Shown in pieces: positions 1 through 6,319 of a stretch of 16,845 nucleotides of DNA. This stretch comes from an uncultured bacterium. GTDB lineage: Bacteria > Hydrogenedentota > Hydrogenedentia > Hydrogenedentales > JAEUWI01. The translations under genes and the position numbers were made by a program. The stretch's first letter is position 1. Each line of letters begins with the position of its first letter. Below the pieces are notes generated by a model that had not been told where the DNA came from, did not search any database, and worked only from the letters and a program-made list of their open reading frames with translations. The DNA lies in the NCBI GenBank assembly GCA_937895305.1, contig CALAXS010000072.1, forward strand, positions 1-16,845, read 5' to 3'.

Positions 1-597
1 GCGCAAGCCCTGGATCCTCTGCATCTGGAAACGGCAACGACGTTGGCGAATATCCTGATGAATCGGGGTGATTTGAAGGAAGCGGAAGAAGTCTTGTTGC
101 AGCTGGAGGGTGCAGGCACTTCGCCACCCCATGTTGTGACTGCGCTGGGGGCGATTGCGTTGCATGATGGACGTGTTGCGGAGGCGCAACGGCGACTGGA
201 AGCGGTGACGATTCAGGCACCGAATCAACTTATGGCGCGGTTGATGTTAGCGCGGGTATATGACCGCCAGGGGGAGGGAGAGCATGCCCTACGGGAGTTG
301 GAATTGGCGCAAGACATGGCACCGGGGATCGCTGAATTCCGGAACCGTGTTAAAGCCCATGGGCTTCGGAGTGAGGCGGAGGCTTTTGCGCAGAACGGAA
401 ATTTGAATCCAGCACTGGAGTGTCTGGTGGCGGCCATGCAGCTGGATGCCGAGGATCCGGTGATCCATAACGACCTGGCTGTGGTGCTGTTTCAGTTGGG
501 TGAAAAAGAAAAGGCCCGCGAGAGTGTTTCGCGCGCCTTGCAACTGGCACCGGGTTGGGAAGAAGCACAGAACAATCTGAACGCCCTGGGCGGGTAA
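1..597 (+). CDS. TPR-repeat protein, 5' end outside window
   Basis: The reading frame is open from base 1, so the N-terminus lies upstream; 198 residues and a TAA stop are visible. A TTG at 43 could be read as a start, but the 14 codons before it continue the same helical pattern, so I treat the gene as truncated by the window. The sequence is a run of tetratricopeptide helix pairs with typical spacing, such as the segment reading LARVYDRQGEGEHALRELEL and, near the end, DLAVVLFQLGEKEKARESV followed by ALQLAPGWEEAQNNLNAL. TPRs are protein-protein interaction scaffolds. No catalytic domain or membrane segment is visible, so the partner and pathway cannot be named. The last 27 bases (571-597) recur in diverged form at 962-988, beyond a repeat-rich gap. 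Confidence 0.85.
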   Translation, partial: AQALDPLHLETATTLANILMNRGDLKEAEEVLLQLEGAGTSPPHVVTALGAIALHDGRVAEAQRRLEAVTIQAPNQLMARLMLARVYDRQGEGEHALRELELAQDMAPGIAEFRNRVKAHGLRSEAEAFAQNGNLNPALECLVAAMQLDAEDPVIHNDLAVVLFQLGEKEKARESVSRALQLAPGWEEAQNNLNALGG

Positions 598-614
598 GAC
601 GACCTTGTGTTGCC

Positions 615-654
615 CGTCATTGCGAGGAGGCCCCGCCGACGTGGCAATCTCTTG
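615..654 (+). repeat. CATTGCGAGG...GCAATCTC dispersed repeat, copy 1
   Basis: A 40-base unit beginning CGTCATTGCGAGGAGG and ending GGCAATCTCTTG. It matches the unit at 7549-7588 at 34 of 40 positions. A related, more decayed unit starts with CGTCATTGCGAA at 698. Repeats with these ends are common in intergenic DNA of many bacteria (recollection, not searched). It lies 17 bases after the stop of the TPR gene and is not coding. Confidence 0.7.
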
Positions 655-800
655 CTCGCATGGACTACACAGTTGGCAACGATGTCCCCACCCCACACGT
701 CATTGCGAACCGAGTTGCGAAGAAAGGATTTTTCGTCACTGCTGATTCCATGTTGAACCCACTTTGCTTGTGCTGTACCACAGAAAAACCTACAAACCTT

Positions 801-960
801 GTCATTCCCGCGGAGGCGGGAATCTCCGCGTTAGCATGCTTAGCCCAAGTCGGGACTGAGGCCGTAGCATTACCAGTCGAGCACACTCGTTTTCCGGAGC
901 AGAACTCCGGGATATGCATTCCCAGGCAGAGACCGTAGCACGGCATGCAATAGGGAACGT
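801..960 (+). repeat. Long intergenic repeat unit, copy A
   Basis: This unit shares ordered blocks with 6149-6310 (copy B). The first block is GTCATTCCCGCGGAGGCGGG. The second is a 25-base block at 845-869 starting CCAAGTCGGGACTGAGG (24/25 identical). The third is a 42-base block from 890 starting TTTTCCGGAGCAGA (38/42). The unit ends in GGGAACG. It contains two clear hairpins: ATTCCCGC/GCGGGAAT with loop GGAG at 804-823, and CCGGAG/CTCCGG at 894-910. The third hairpin present in copy B is decayed here. The rest of the 598-988 gap contains only the CATTGCGAGG-type repeats and no supportable gene. Confidence 0.75.
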
Positions 961-961
961 G

Positions 962-988
962 AAAAACCTGAACGCCCTCGGCGACTAA
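962..988 (+). other. Diverged second copy of the TPR gene 3' end
   Basis: These 27 bases match 571-597, the last codons and stop of the upstream TPR gene, at 22 of 27 positions. Read in the equivalent frame they encode KNLNALGD then TAA, against NNLNALGG then TAA in the gene. Similarity stops at the left edge, exactly where repeat copy A ends. The copy is not part of any open gene and abuts the stop codon of the convergent DUF2961 gene. Confidence 0.65.
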
Positions 989-2131
989 CTATTTTCTTGA
1001 AATGGTCAGCTTGTCCTTTTCGGGTAAGGCGGGGAAAGGAGCGTGGGGTTCCAGCTGATACCAGTAGGCGACGGAGGCCATATCATCCTGGAGTGGGAGA
1101 TAGCGGCCTTCGCTCTGCCAGCCGATACACTGGATGGTGATGCGCAGGTCTTCCTCGAAGCGCACCGGGTCCAGCACATGCCAGCGATACTGCCCGAAGC
1201 GACGTTGCTCACCTTTAAAGGGGATGTGGTGAAAACCGGTATAGGGCGAGGTAAAGCTGGAATAGCTATAGGTTCCATCTTTCAGCATTCGCTCTTCATA
1301 ACCATAGGACCCGCAGAAATAATCTTCCTCGCCTGTACCGCAGATGGTGGGGAATTCTGTGTCACCGTCCATGAAGAATTTAATCTCGCCTTCGCCCCAC
1401 CACCCCCCGCTATTGGCTCCATGGGCCAGGTAGGTGCCTACATAGTTGCCTTTACCTTTGACACCGTCGAGGATGGTGAAGTCTTCTTTGTCGGGCAGGG
1501 GATTGCTGCGACGGAATTGCGCGTGGAAGTAGGGGGTGTCTTTTTTGACCTCTTCCAGTGAGTAGTCCACCTGGTAGTAGAGGCTGGCGCGCTTTTCGCC
1601 CATGTTCTCCATGGTGATTTTGCATTTCTTGCGGAAGGGCATCTGCCAATAGAAATTGAGGCCACTACGGGGATTGACACATACGGCGAGGGAGGTTATC
1701 TCGGGTTCATTGCCCTGGCCCCAGCCTGCGGCGTAGAAATCGCCTACGGGCACTTCGATGGAGGGGGTTTCTTCATCGTCCCAGTAGAAACGGAAAATCA
1801 TGAGGCGGTAATCGCCCACGGGCGTCATCCAGATATGGTTGATGATGCCGGGGCCGTCCATCTCAGCGAGGGTGACGGTTTCGCCGGGTTCGATATAGAT
1901 GTACGGGTTGACCTTCCATTTCTGGCCCAGCTCACGTGCGGCGTGGGCTGCGTTGCCCTCTTCCAGGGTCGCCATGCCCCCCTTGCCCTTTTCGCCGGTG
2001 AAATTTTCCGGGCTGATGGAGCGCGTCTTGGCATCCTTGAGTTTATAGAGCTGGTCCATGCTACCGGATTGTCCGAAGGCTGTGGGCAGGACGAACATAC
2101 AGGCGATTAGTACTACGGCAAGTTTCTTCAT
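989..2131 (-). CDS. Secreted DUF2961 (GH172-type) protein
   Basis: 380 residues from the ATG at 2131. That start is chosen over a more upstream in-frame codon because it begins a good signal peptide (MKKLAVVLIACMFVLPTAFG, cleavage near residue 20) and is preceded by GGGGATC. DUF2961 hallmarks are present: GPGIINHIWMT (about 93-103), GEGEIKFFMDGD (246-257) and GTGEEDYFCGSYGY (265-278). The family is CAZy GH172; characterised members act on difructose anhydride I or arabinan furanosides. They use two glutamates, and the two acidic motifs named here are the candidate sites, though I cannot align them. The predicted location is periplasmic or extracellular. Length is normal for a single-domain member. 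Substrate is unknown. No polysaccharide-utilisation partners adjoin it; the gene stands alone, converging on the TPR gene. Confidence 0.85.
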   Translation of the reverse strand: MKKLAVVLIACMFVLPTAFGQSGSMDQLYKLKDAKTRSISPENFTGEKGKGGMATLEEGNAAHAARELGQKWKVNPYIYIEPGETVTLAEMDGPGIINHIWMTPVGDYRLMIFRFYWDDEETPSIEVPVGDFYAAGWGQGNEPEITSLAVCVNPRSGLNFYWQMPFRKKCKITMENMGEKRASLYYQVDYSLEEVKKDTPYFHAQFRRSNPLPDKEDFTILDGVKGKGNYVGTYLAHGANSGGWWGEGEIKFFMDGDTEFPTICGTGEEDYFCGSYGYEERMLKDGTYSYSSFTSPYTGFHHIPFKGEQRRFGQYRWHVLDPVRFEEDLRITIQCIGWQSEGRYLPLQDDMASVAYWYQLEPHAPFPALPEKDKLTISRK

Positions 2132-2166
2132 GGTACAGAGATCCCCATAGTTGGTAATGCTTAAAC

Positions 2167-2182
2167 TGGACATTTAAGTCCA
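2167..2182. promoter_or_regulatory. Small inverted repeat upstream of DUF2961 gene
   Basis: TGGAC and GTCCA arms separated by six A/T bases, about 36 bp upstream of the DUF2961 start codon and within the only gap between it and the next operon. It could be an operator, but it is short and may be chance. I see no convincing -35/-10 pair with it. Confidence 0.2.
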
Positions 2183-2230
2183 AGATAGCACATTAGCCGG
2201 GGAAGATCACGTTTTTTTCTGTGGGGCGTT

Positions 2231-2956
2231 TCAGCCCTCGGGGACGGTCTCGTCGAGCACTTTTTTGGCGGTGCGGCTGATATAGATGACCAGTATTGCA
2301 GTGGCGAGAAAGCCAACAATTTTAAGTGCGCTAACCCAGGGCGAGGTGGGGGTATGGACGCCTGCGGCGGTGTTGGCGAGGCTGGTGATGCCTGTGCCGA
2401 GGTAGACGTAGAGGATGGTGGCGGGGAGCATACCGATCCAGGAGGCGAGGAGGTAGTCTCGGAAGCGAATGGGGGTAAGGCCGAGGGCGTAGTTGAGGAA
2501 GTTAAACGGAAAGATGGGGGAGAGGCGGAGGAGGAAAACCATCTTGAGGCCCCGTTGTTCGATGGCACGGTCAAGGGCCTTGAAGCGGGGATTGTTTTCG
2601 AGTTTGCGGGTGATGGCATCACGGGCGAGGGTACGTCCGAGGAGGAAGGCGGCGGAAGCACCGGACACGGAGCCGACAGAAACGGTGAAGGTGCCCGCCA
2701 AGATTGCAAGAAGGAGCTTGCCGGGGAAGAGGATGGCGGCGAGGGAGCCGATGCCGAGGGTGACGAGGCTGCCGGGGAGGAAGAGGACGCAGGCGGGGAT
2801 GTAGAGGAGGGCACCGATGACGAGACCCATGATGCCGAATTGTGCGAGAGATTCCATGACCTGAACGAGGGTGTCGCGTACGGGGAATATAAAGGGCGCG
2901 GTGATGATGAAGAGTATGCACAGGAGGGTGATGACTTTTTTAGGTGTGATGGTCAT
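2231..2956 (-). CDS. TVP38/TMEM64 (DedA-superfamily, SNARE-associated) membrane protein
   Basis: 241 residues from the ATG at 2956, seven bases after the stop of the DUF547 gene and preceded by AGGCGG. An N-terminal extension in the same frame would overlap the upstream gene and lacks family features. About six hydrophobic segments are visible (roughly 8-25, 41-78 as a pair or re-entrant stretch, 82-107, 138-160, 168-190, 206-226). The family signatures are SGASAAFLLGR (98-108) and the RLSPIFPFN segment (144-152) followed by NYALGLTPIRFRDYLLAS. This superfamily includes inner-membrane proteins implicated in lipid scrambling, envelope homeostasis and, for some TVP38 members, metal or metalloid-related loci. 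It is the last gene of a three-gene operon with a flavoprotein/Fe-S fusion and a DUF547 protein, so a role linked to membrane redox chemistry is inferred. The transported substrate, if any, is unknown. Confidence 0.85.
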   Translation of the reverse strand: MTITPKKVITLLCILFIITAPFIFPVRDTLVQVMESLAQFGIMGLVIGALLYIPACVLFLPGSLVTLGIGSLAAILFPGKLLLAILAGTFTVSVGSVSGASAAFLLGRTLARDAITRKLENNPRFKALDRAIEQRGLKMVFLLRLSPIFPFNFLNYALGLTPIRFRDYLLASWIGMLPATILYVYLGTGITSLANTAAGVHTPTSPWVSALKIVGFLATAILVIYISRTAKKVLDETVPEG

Positions 2957-2963
2957 GGTCCGC

Positions 2964-3851
2964 CTACTCGTTTGGAATGGAGCCGGAACCGAAGTCGGCC
3001 TTGGGCGCATTGCCGCTTGCGCGGGGGCCCTGGGTGTTGAGGGTCCAGTCGTAGGTGCTGTAGGTGACCTTGATATCGTCGTTGAGCAGGGCCTGTTTCA
3101 GGGTGTCATCCTGGACGCGTTCTGCGAGCCAGGCGCGGGTGCCGCCGTGGTTATCCCAATCTTCGCCGTACCAATTCAGAATGGGGCTGAGCTGAATGGT
3201 GTCGGTATAGGCGACGTATTTTGGGTCGTTGGCAAAGAGCTTGGCCTGGTCTGTGAGTTGTTGATCGATGCGGTCGCCGATGAAGGCCTCGGGGCGGATA
3301 GCGGGACAACTGACCGCAGCGCATACGAGGGCGACGTGGACGCGGGGCTCGTCGTAGGTCTTGCGGATGATCTTGTGTTCCAGATTATTGAGACTCATGG
3401 TCTCGCCCGCGAAGATGTGTTCGGGGATATCGAAGAAGCCCTTCTCGTTGTGGGTGTAGTCCATAACCGAGGTGGTGATTTTGTGGGTAACTACGCCATT
3501 GATGACGAAGGCGTTGTAGGCGTTGCAGAGCAAGGCGAGGCGTTCATCGTCGGAAGCGAGTTTGTCGGGTTGGGCCGCACCGAGTTGCTGGAGATAGGTG
3601 GGGAAGAGGTGGTCCCGGGCCATGGCGTCGTAGTCGATGAGGCCGTTTTCGACATAGGCCTTGAGAAGGTAGTCCCAGAGGGCATGGTCCACGCCAGAGA
3701 CATCGGGTGCAGGCGTGGGTTTGGTGGCGGGGGTAACCACGTCGAAAGCTTTTACCGCGACAACGATAGGGACGATGAAGGAGATGAGGGCGATCCAGAA
3801 GAAGGCACCGTAGTAGGATTTTTTTTCTTGGGTCATGATTGTGTTTTCCAT
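2964..3851 (-). CDS. Membrane-anchored DUF547 protein
   Basis: 295 residues from the ATG at 3851, three bases after the stop of the preceding gene. An ATG at 3836 (residue 6) has a GGAA upstream and is an equally possible start. One N-terminal hydrophobic helix (about 14-35) would anchor a periplasmic or external domain. DUF547 features are NAYNAF (110-115), the LNNLEH segment ending at 159, PRVHVALVCAAVSCP (169-183), NWY (226-228) and the late YDWTLN motif (267-272). The conserved Cys and His are present (Cys177, Cys182, His172). DUF547 has no established biochemical function. From memory, it often neighbours TVP38-type membrane proteins and pyridine-nucleotide disulfide oxidoreductases, exactly as here, which supports a shared pathway with its neighbours. 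Confidence 0.88.
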   Translation of the reverse strand: MENTIMTQEKKSYYGAFFWIALISFIVPIVVAVKAFDVVTPATKPTPAPDVSGVDHALWDYLLKAYVENGLIDYDAMARDHLFPTYLQQLGAAQPDKLASDDERLALLCNAYNAFVINGVVTHKITTSVMDYTHNEKGFFDIPEHIFAGETMSLNNLEHKIIRKTYDEPRVHVALVCAAVSCPAIRPEAFIGDRIDQQLTDQAKLFANDPKYVAYTDTIQLSPILNWYGEDWDNHGGTRAWLAERVQDDTLKQALLNDDIKVTYSTYDWTLNTQGPRASGNAPKADFGSGSIPNE

Positions 3852-3854
3852 GAT

Positions 3855-6026
3855 TTAGCTGCGTTCATCTTGACTCATTTCGTTGCACCTGGGAATGTCG
3901 TAGGTGTTGTGTATGGACATGGCGACGGTTTTGCCGGGGCCAGCATCGGTTGTGTTGCGCTTAATGGGGGCATCGCCCAGATGGAGGATTTCCATGGGGC
4001 AGCGGACCACACACTCTGCACAACCCACACAGGGGGTATCGACGAGGGTGATGGGTTTGCCCTGGAGGGCGCGTGATTTTATGTCGATGCCCATCTGGCA
4101 ATATTGGTTGCAGACATTACAGTCGATGCACTTGCCTTTTTCCGGTGTGATCTTGAATTTGGACCAGCGCCCCCAGAAATTCATCCAGAAGGCGAGGGGA
4201 CACGCCATACGGCACCAGACCCGTTGCCCAAGAAAGGGATACAACCCGATGGCGAGTGCACCCGCGAGGAAGGTGCCGACCCAGACGTTGTAGAGTCCGT
4301 AGGGGCCTTGCCAGCCCATGAGATCGGCGATGGTGGCCACAGTCGCGAGGGCGATAAATACGAAGCCCATTTTTTCCAGCTTGCGGGGCAGGTCGCCCTT
4401 GGGACCACGATGTCGGAAAGAGTTGCCCACCGTTTCAGCGAGGGCACCGCAGGAACAGATGTAGGTGCAGTAGAGCTTGCCGAAGCGTAGAGTGAAGAGG
4501 GGAATGATGATGAAGGTGAGGACCACGGCCCAGACCACACCGACGACGGCGACAGTATGCCACCAGGCCGGGTCGCCGGAACCGACCATGGGTTCCACCT
4601 GAAATGCGTTGATCTTGAGGGGCCATGCGTTGATGGAACGTGCGAAGAGGGGTGTCCAGGGATTTTTGCCCAGGAGGATGACGAGGCCCGTGGGGATGCC
4701 CCACCAGAGGGTCCATTGGGCGATGATGATGGAGATGTTCCGTCGCCAGATAAGGCGGTGTTTGTAGCGGAAGCCCCAGTAGAGGGCGAAGCCCGTGATA
4801 AGCGAGAAGTAGAGGAGGTAGTAAAATCCGTAGAGGTTGGAGAAATAATCGGGGATAACCGTGAAGAGCCAACTAAAGCCGGGTATGTAATAGGGCGCAC
4901 CTTCTGCTGCGGCGCTGTCGGGGGTGAGTACGAAGTTTTTTGCACCGAAGTAAATGAAGATACCGACTACGAGGCCGATGATGGAGAAGAGGACGCGTTT
5001 CTTGTTCCAGACTCCGTCCAGTTCCAGGCCCATGTCGAGGAGAAAATCGACCGGGGGGAGGGTGCCAATGAGGGTAAGGACGTTGTCGTTGGGAATAGAT
5101 TTTAATTCGTCGCCCACTTTCAGGTCGACGGTGTCTTCATGAATGGCTGTGGCATTACTGTTGTAGAGGATGGTCAGGGTACCCGCATCCGCAGCGTCCT
5201 GGAGTCGTTTCTGGTTTTCCTCTTTTGCACGATAAAAATTGTCACCCCGATAGGCGAGGGTGACACGATTGTTTTCCATGAGCATGAGCGCGGCTTCGAT
5301 GGCGGAATTACCACCCCCGATGACCAGCACATCTTTATCGTGGTAGTCGTCGGCGGTGTGTAATCGGTAGGTAACTTTGTGGGCCATGTCTGCGCCCGGC
5401 ACTTCGAGGAGACGCGCTTGACCCTGTCGCCCTACTGCGATGATGACGTTTTTCGCAGGGAAGGATTTGTCGTCTTTCGTGCAAACCTCGAAGTGGTGAT
5501 CGCCTTTTTTGACGACTTGTTTCACCTCGGTATCTTCTTTGACGTGAAGGTTGTTGTCCTGCACGAGGTGGTCGATCATGGCGAGGAAAGTGTCTTTGTC
5601 GCGATCTTCGCCAGTGTCGAGGCCACTCACATTTTTGAGAAAGCGGGGCTCGGAATAGACTTTTTTCCCAGGTGGAAAGGAGCGGACTGTACTGGCGACT
5701 TTCGAACGTTCCAGGACCACGTAGTTCAGGCCCAGTTTTTGTGCCTCCAGCGCAGCGGAGAGTCCGGCGGGGCCACCGCCGATAATAACGCAATCGAGGT
5801 GATCGCCAGCCTTGTCCTTGAAAGCACCCTTGGCCTCCATTTTTTCGAGGAGTTCAACGCCGTGATTGGCGGCCACCTTGACGAGGGGGAGTCCGGTCAC
5901 GTCGCCAATGACATAGATACCCTTTACATTGGACTCGAAATTGCTGTCCACGATGGGGAGGATTTCCTGAGGCGGTACTGTGGCGATGATCTTGCGCGGC
6001 TTCTTTGTGTTCGTGTCTGTCGCCAT
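3855..6026 (-). CDS. Permuted TrxR/YpdA-like flavoprotein fused to NapH-like [4Fe-4S] membrane domain
   Basis: 723 residues from the ATG at 6026, which has GAGGG five bases or so upstream; an upstream in-frame TTG (6038) overlaps that ribosome site. The part order is unusual. Residues 30-65 carry the segment normally at the C-terminus of thioredoxin-reductase-like flavoproteins (GIYVIGDVTG). Next come the FAD Rossmann motif IIGGGPAGLSAA (81-92) and the NAD(P) motif VIGGGNSAIEAA (235-246). The flavoprotein part ends at about 338 without a second GD motif. No CxxC active-site disulfide is seen, which suggests a YpdA or ferredoxin-reductase-like type. Residues 345-600 contain about six membrane helices, with CTYICSC (520-526) and CRMAC (605-609). 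Two classical [4Fe-4S] motifs follow: CIDCNVCNQYC (633-643) and CVGCAECVVRCP (666-677). The predicted role is transfer of electrons between NAD(P)H and an acceptor at the membrane; direction and partner are unknown. It is the first gene of the operon. Confidence 0.9.
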   Translation of the reverse strand: MATDTNTKKPRKIIATVPPQEILPIVDSNFESNVKGIYVIGDVTGLPLVKVAANHGVELLEKMEAKGAFKDKAGDHLDCVIIGGGPAGLSAALEAQKLGLNYVVLERSKVASTVRSFPPGKKVYSEPRFLKNVSGLDTGEDRDKDTFLAMIDHLVQDNNLHVKEDTEVKQVVKKGDHHFEVCTKDDKSFPAKNVIIAVGRQGQARLLEVPGADMAHKVTYRLHTADDYHDKDVLVIGGGNSAIEAALMLMENNRVTLAYRGDNFYRAKEENQKRLQDAADAGTLTILYNSNATAIHEDTVDLKVGDELKSIPNDNVLTLIGTLPPVDFLLDMGLELDGVWNKKRVLFSIIGLVVGIFIYFGAKNFVLTPDSAAAEGAPYYIPGFSWLFTVIPDYFSNLYGFYYLLYFSLITGFALYWGFRYKHRLIWRRNISIIIAQWTLWWGIPTGLVILLGKNPWTPLFARSINAWPLKINAFQVEPMVGSGDPAWWHTVAVVGVVWAVVLTFIIIPLFTLRFGKLYCTYICSCGALAETVGNSFRHRGPKGDLPRKLEKMGFVFIALATVATIADLMGWQGPYGLYNVWVGTFLAGALAIGLYPFLGQRVWCRMACPLAFWMNFWGRWSKFKITPEKGKCIDCNVCNQYCQMGIDIKSRALQGKPITLVDTPCVGCAECVVRCPMEILHLGDAPIKRNTTDAGPGKTVAMSIHNTYDIPRCNEMSQDERS

Positions 6027-6051
6027 GATTTCCCTCAATGCTGCATCGCTG

Positions 6052-6080
6052 AATATGCGTGATTCCCACTTTTAATTCAA
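6052..6080 (-). promoter_or_regulatory. Candidate sigma70-type promoter for the redox operon
   Basis: Reading the minus strand, TTGAAT (6080-6075) and CATATT (6057-6052) are separated by 17 bases and lie 26 bases upstream of the operon's ATG. Each box matches the consensus at 4 of 6 positions. The -35 box falls inside the diverged copy of the glycosyltransferase 3' end. This is prediction by eye only. Confidence 0.35.
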
Positions 6081-6109
6081 GGAGAGGGCAAAACCATATC
6101 ATAGATTAT
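6073..6109 (-). other. Diverged second copy of the glycosyltransferase 3' end
   Basis: These 37 bases match 6316-6352, the last codons and stop of the GT4 gene, at 32 of 37 positions. On the minus strand the gene copy encodes IYDTVLSSP then TGA, and this copy encodes IYDMVLPSP then TGA. Similarity does not continue on either side. Repeat copy B and a palindrome lie between the two copies, mirroring the arrangement at 571-988. Confidence 0.75.
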
Positions 6110-6111
6110 CC

Positions 6112-6134
6112 CAATGATGATTTAATTATCATTG
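6112..6134. promoter_or_regulatory. 23-bp near-perfect palindrome, operator candidate
   Basis: The arms are CAATGATGATT and AATTATCATTG around a central T, with one mismatched position in eleven. It is A/T-rich and lies about 30 bp upstream of the candidate -35 of the redox operon. No T-tract follows it, so a terminator is less likely than a dimeric regulator site. It could also be an end structure of the inserted repeat. Confidence 0.4.
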
Positions 6135-6148
6135 AATCTATCTCACCT

Positions 6149-6310
6149 GTCATTCCCGCGGAGGCGGGCTATTGCAAGCCGAGTTTCGGCCTCCGCATTT
6201 ATATTCCTAATCCAAGTCGGGACTGAGGTCGTAGCAATCCCGCTTGAACGTGTCTGTTTTCCGGAGCAGAGCTCCGGTGTATGCATTCCCAAGCAGAGCT
6301 TGGGAACGAG
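6149..6310 (+). repeat. Long intergenic repeat unit, copy B
   Basis: This carries the same ordered blocks as 801-960 in the same + strand orientation. Three hairpins stand in a row: CCCGC/GCGGG with loop GGAG (6155-6168), CCGGAGC/GCTCCGG with loop AGA (6261-6277), and TTCCCAAGC/GCTTGGGAA with loop AGA (6286-6306). It ends GGGAACGAG, a few bases before the stop of the GT4 gene. The 6027-6319 gap contains no supportable gene; it holds this unit, the palindrome, the duplicated gene end and the candidate promoter. Confidence 0.75.
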
Positions 6311-6319
6311 GGGTGTAAT

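Noticed and set aside
555..938. 127-residue plus-strand open frame in the first gap
   Set aside because: It overlaps the TPR gene end and runs through dispersed repeats; its sequence is translated repeat, not a protein family.
598..988. CRISPR-like array
   Set aside because: The repeats are few, unequal, diverged and irregularly spaced, with no cas gene in the window.
2871..4076. 401-residue plus-strand open frame
   Set aside because: It is antisense to the DUF547 gene and parts of both its neighbours, is rich in Gly/Val with no domain, and crosses three convincing genes.
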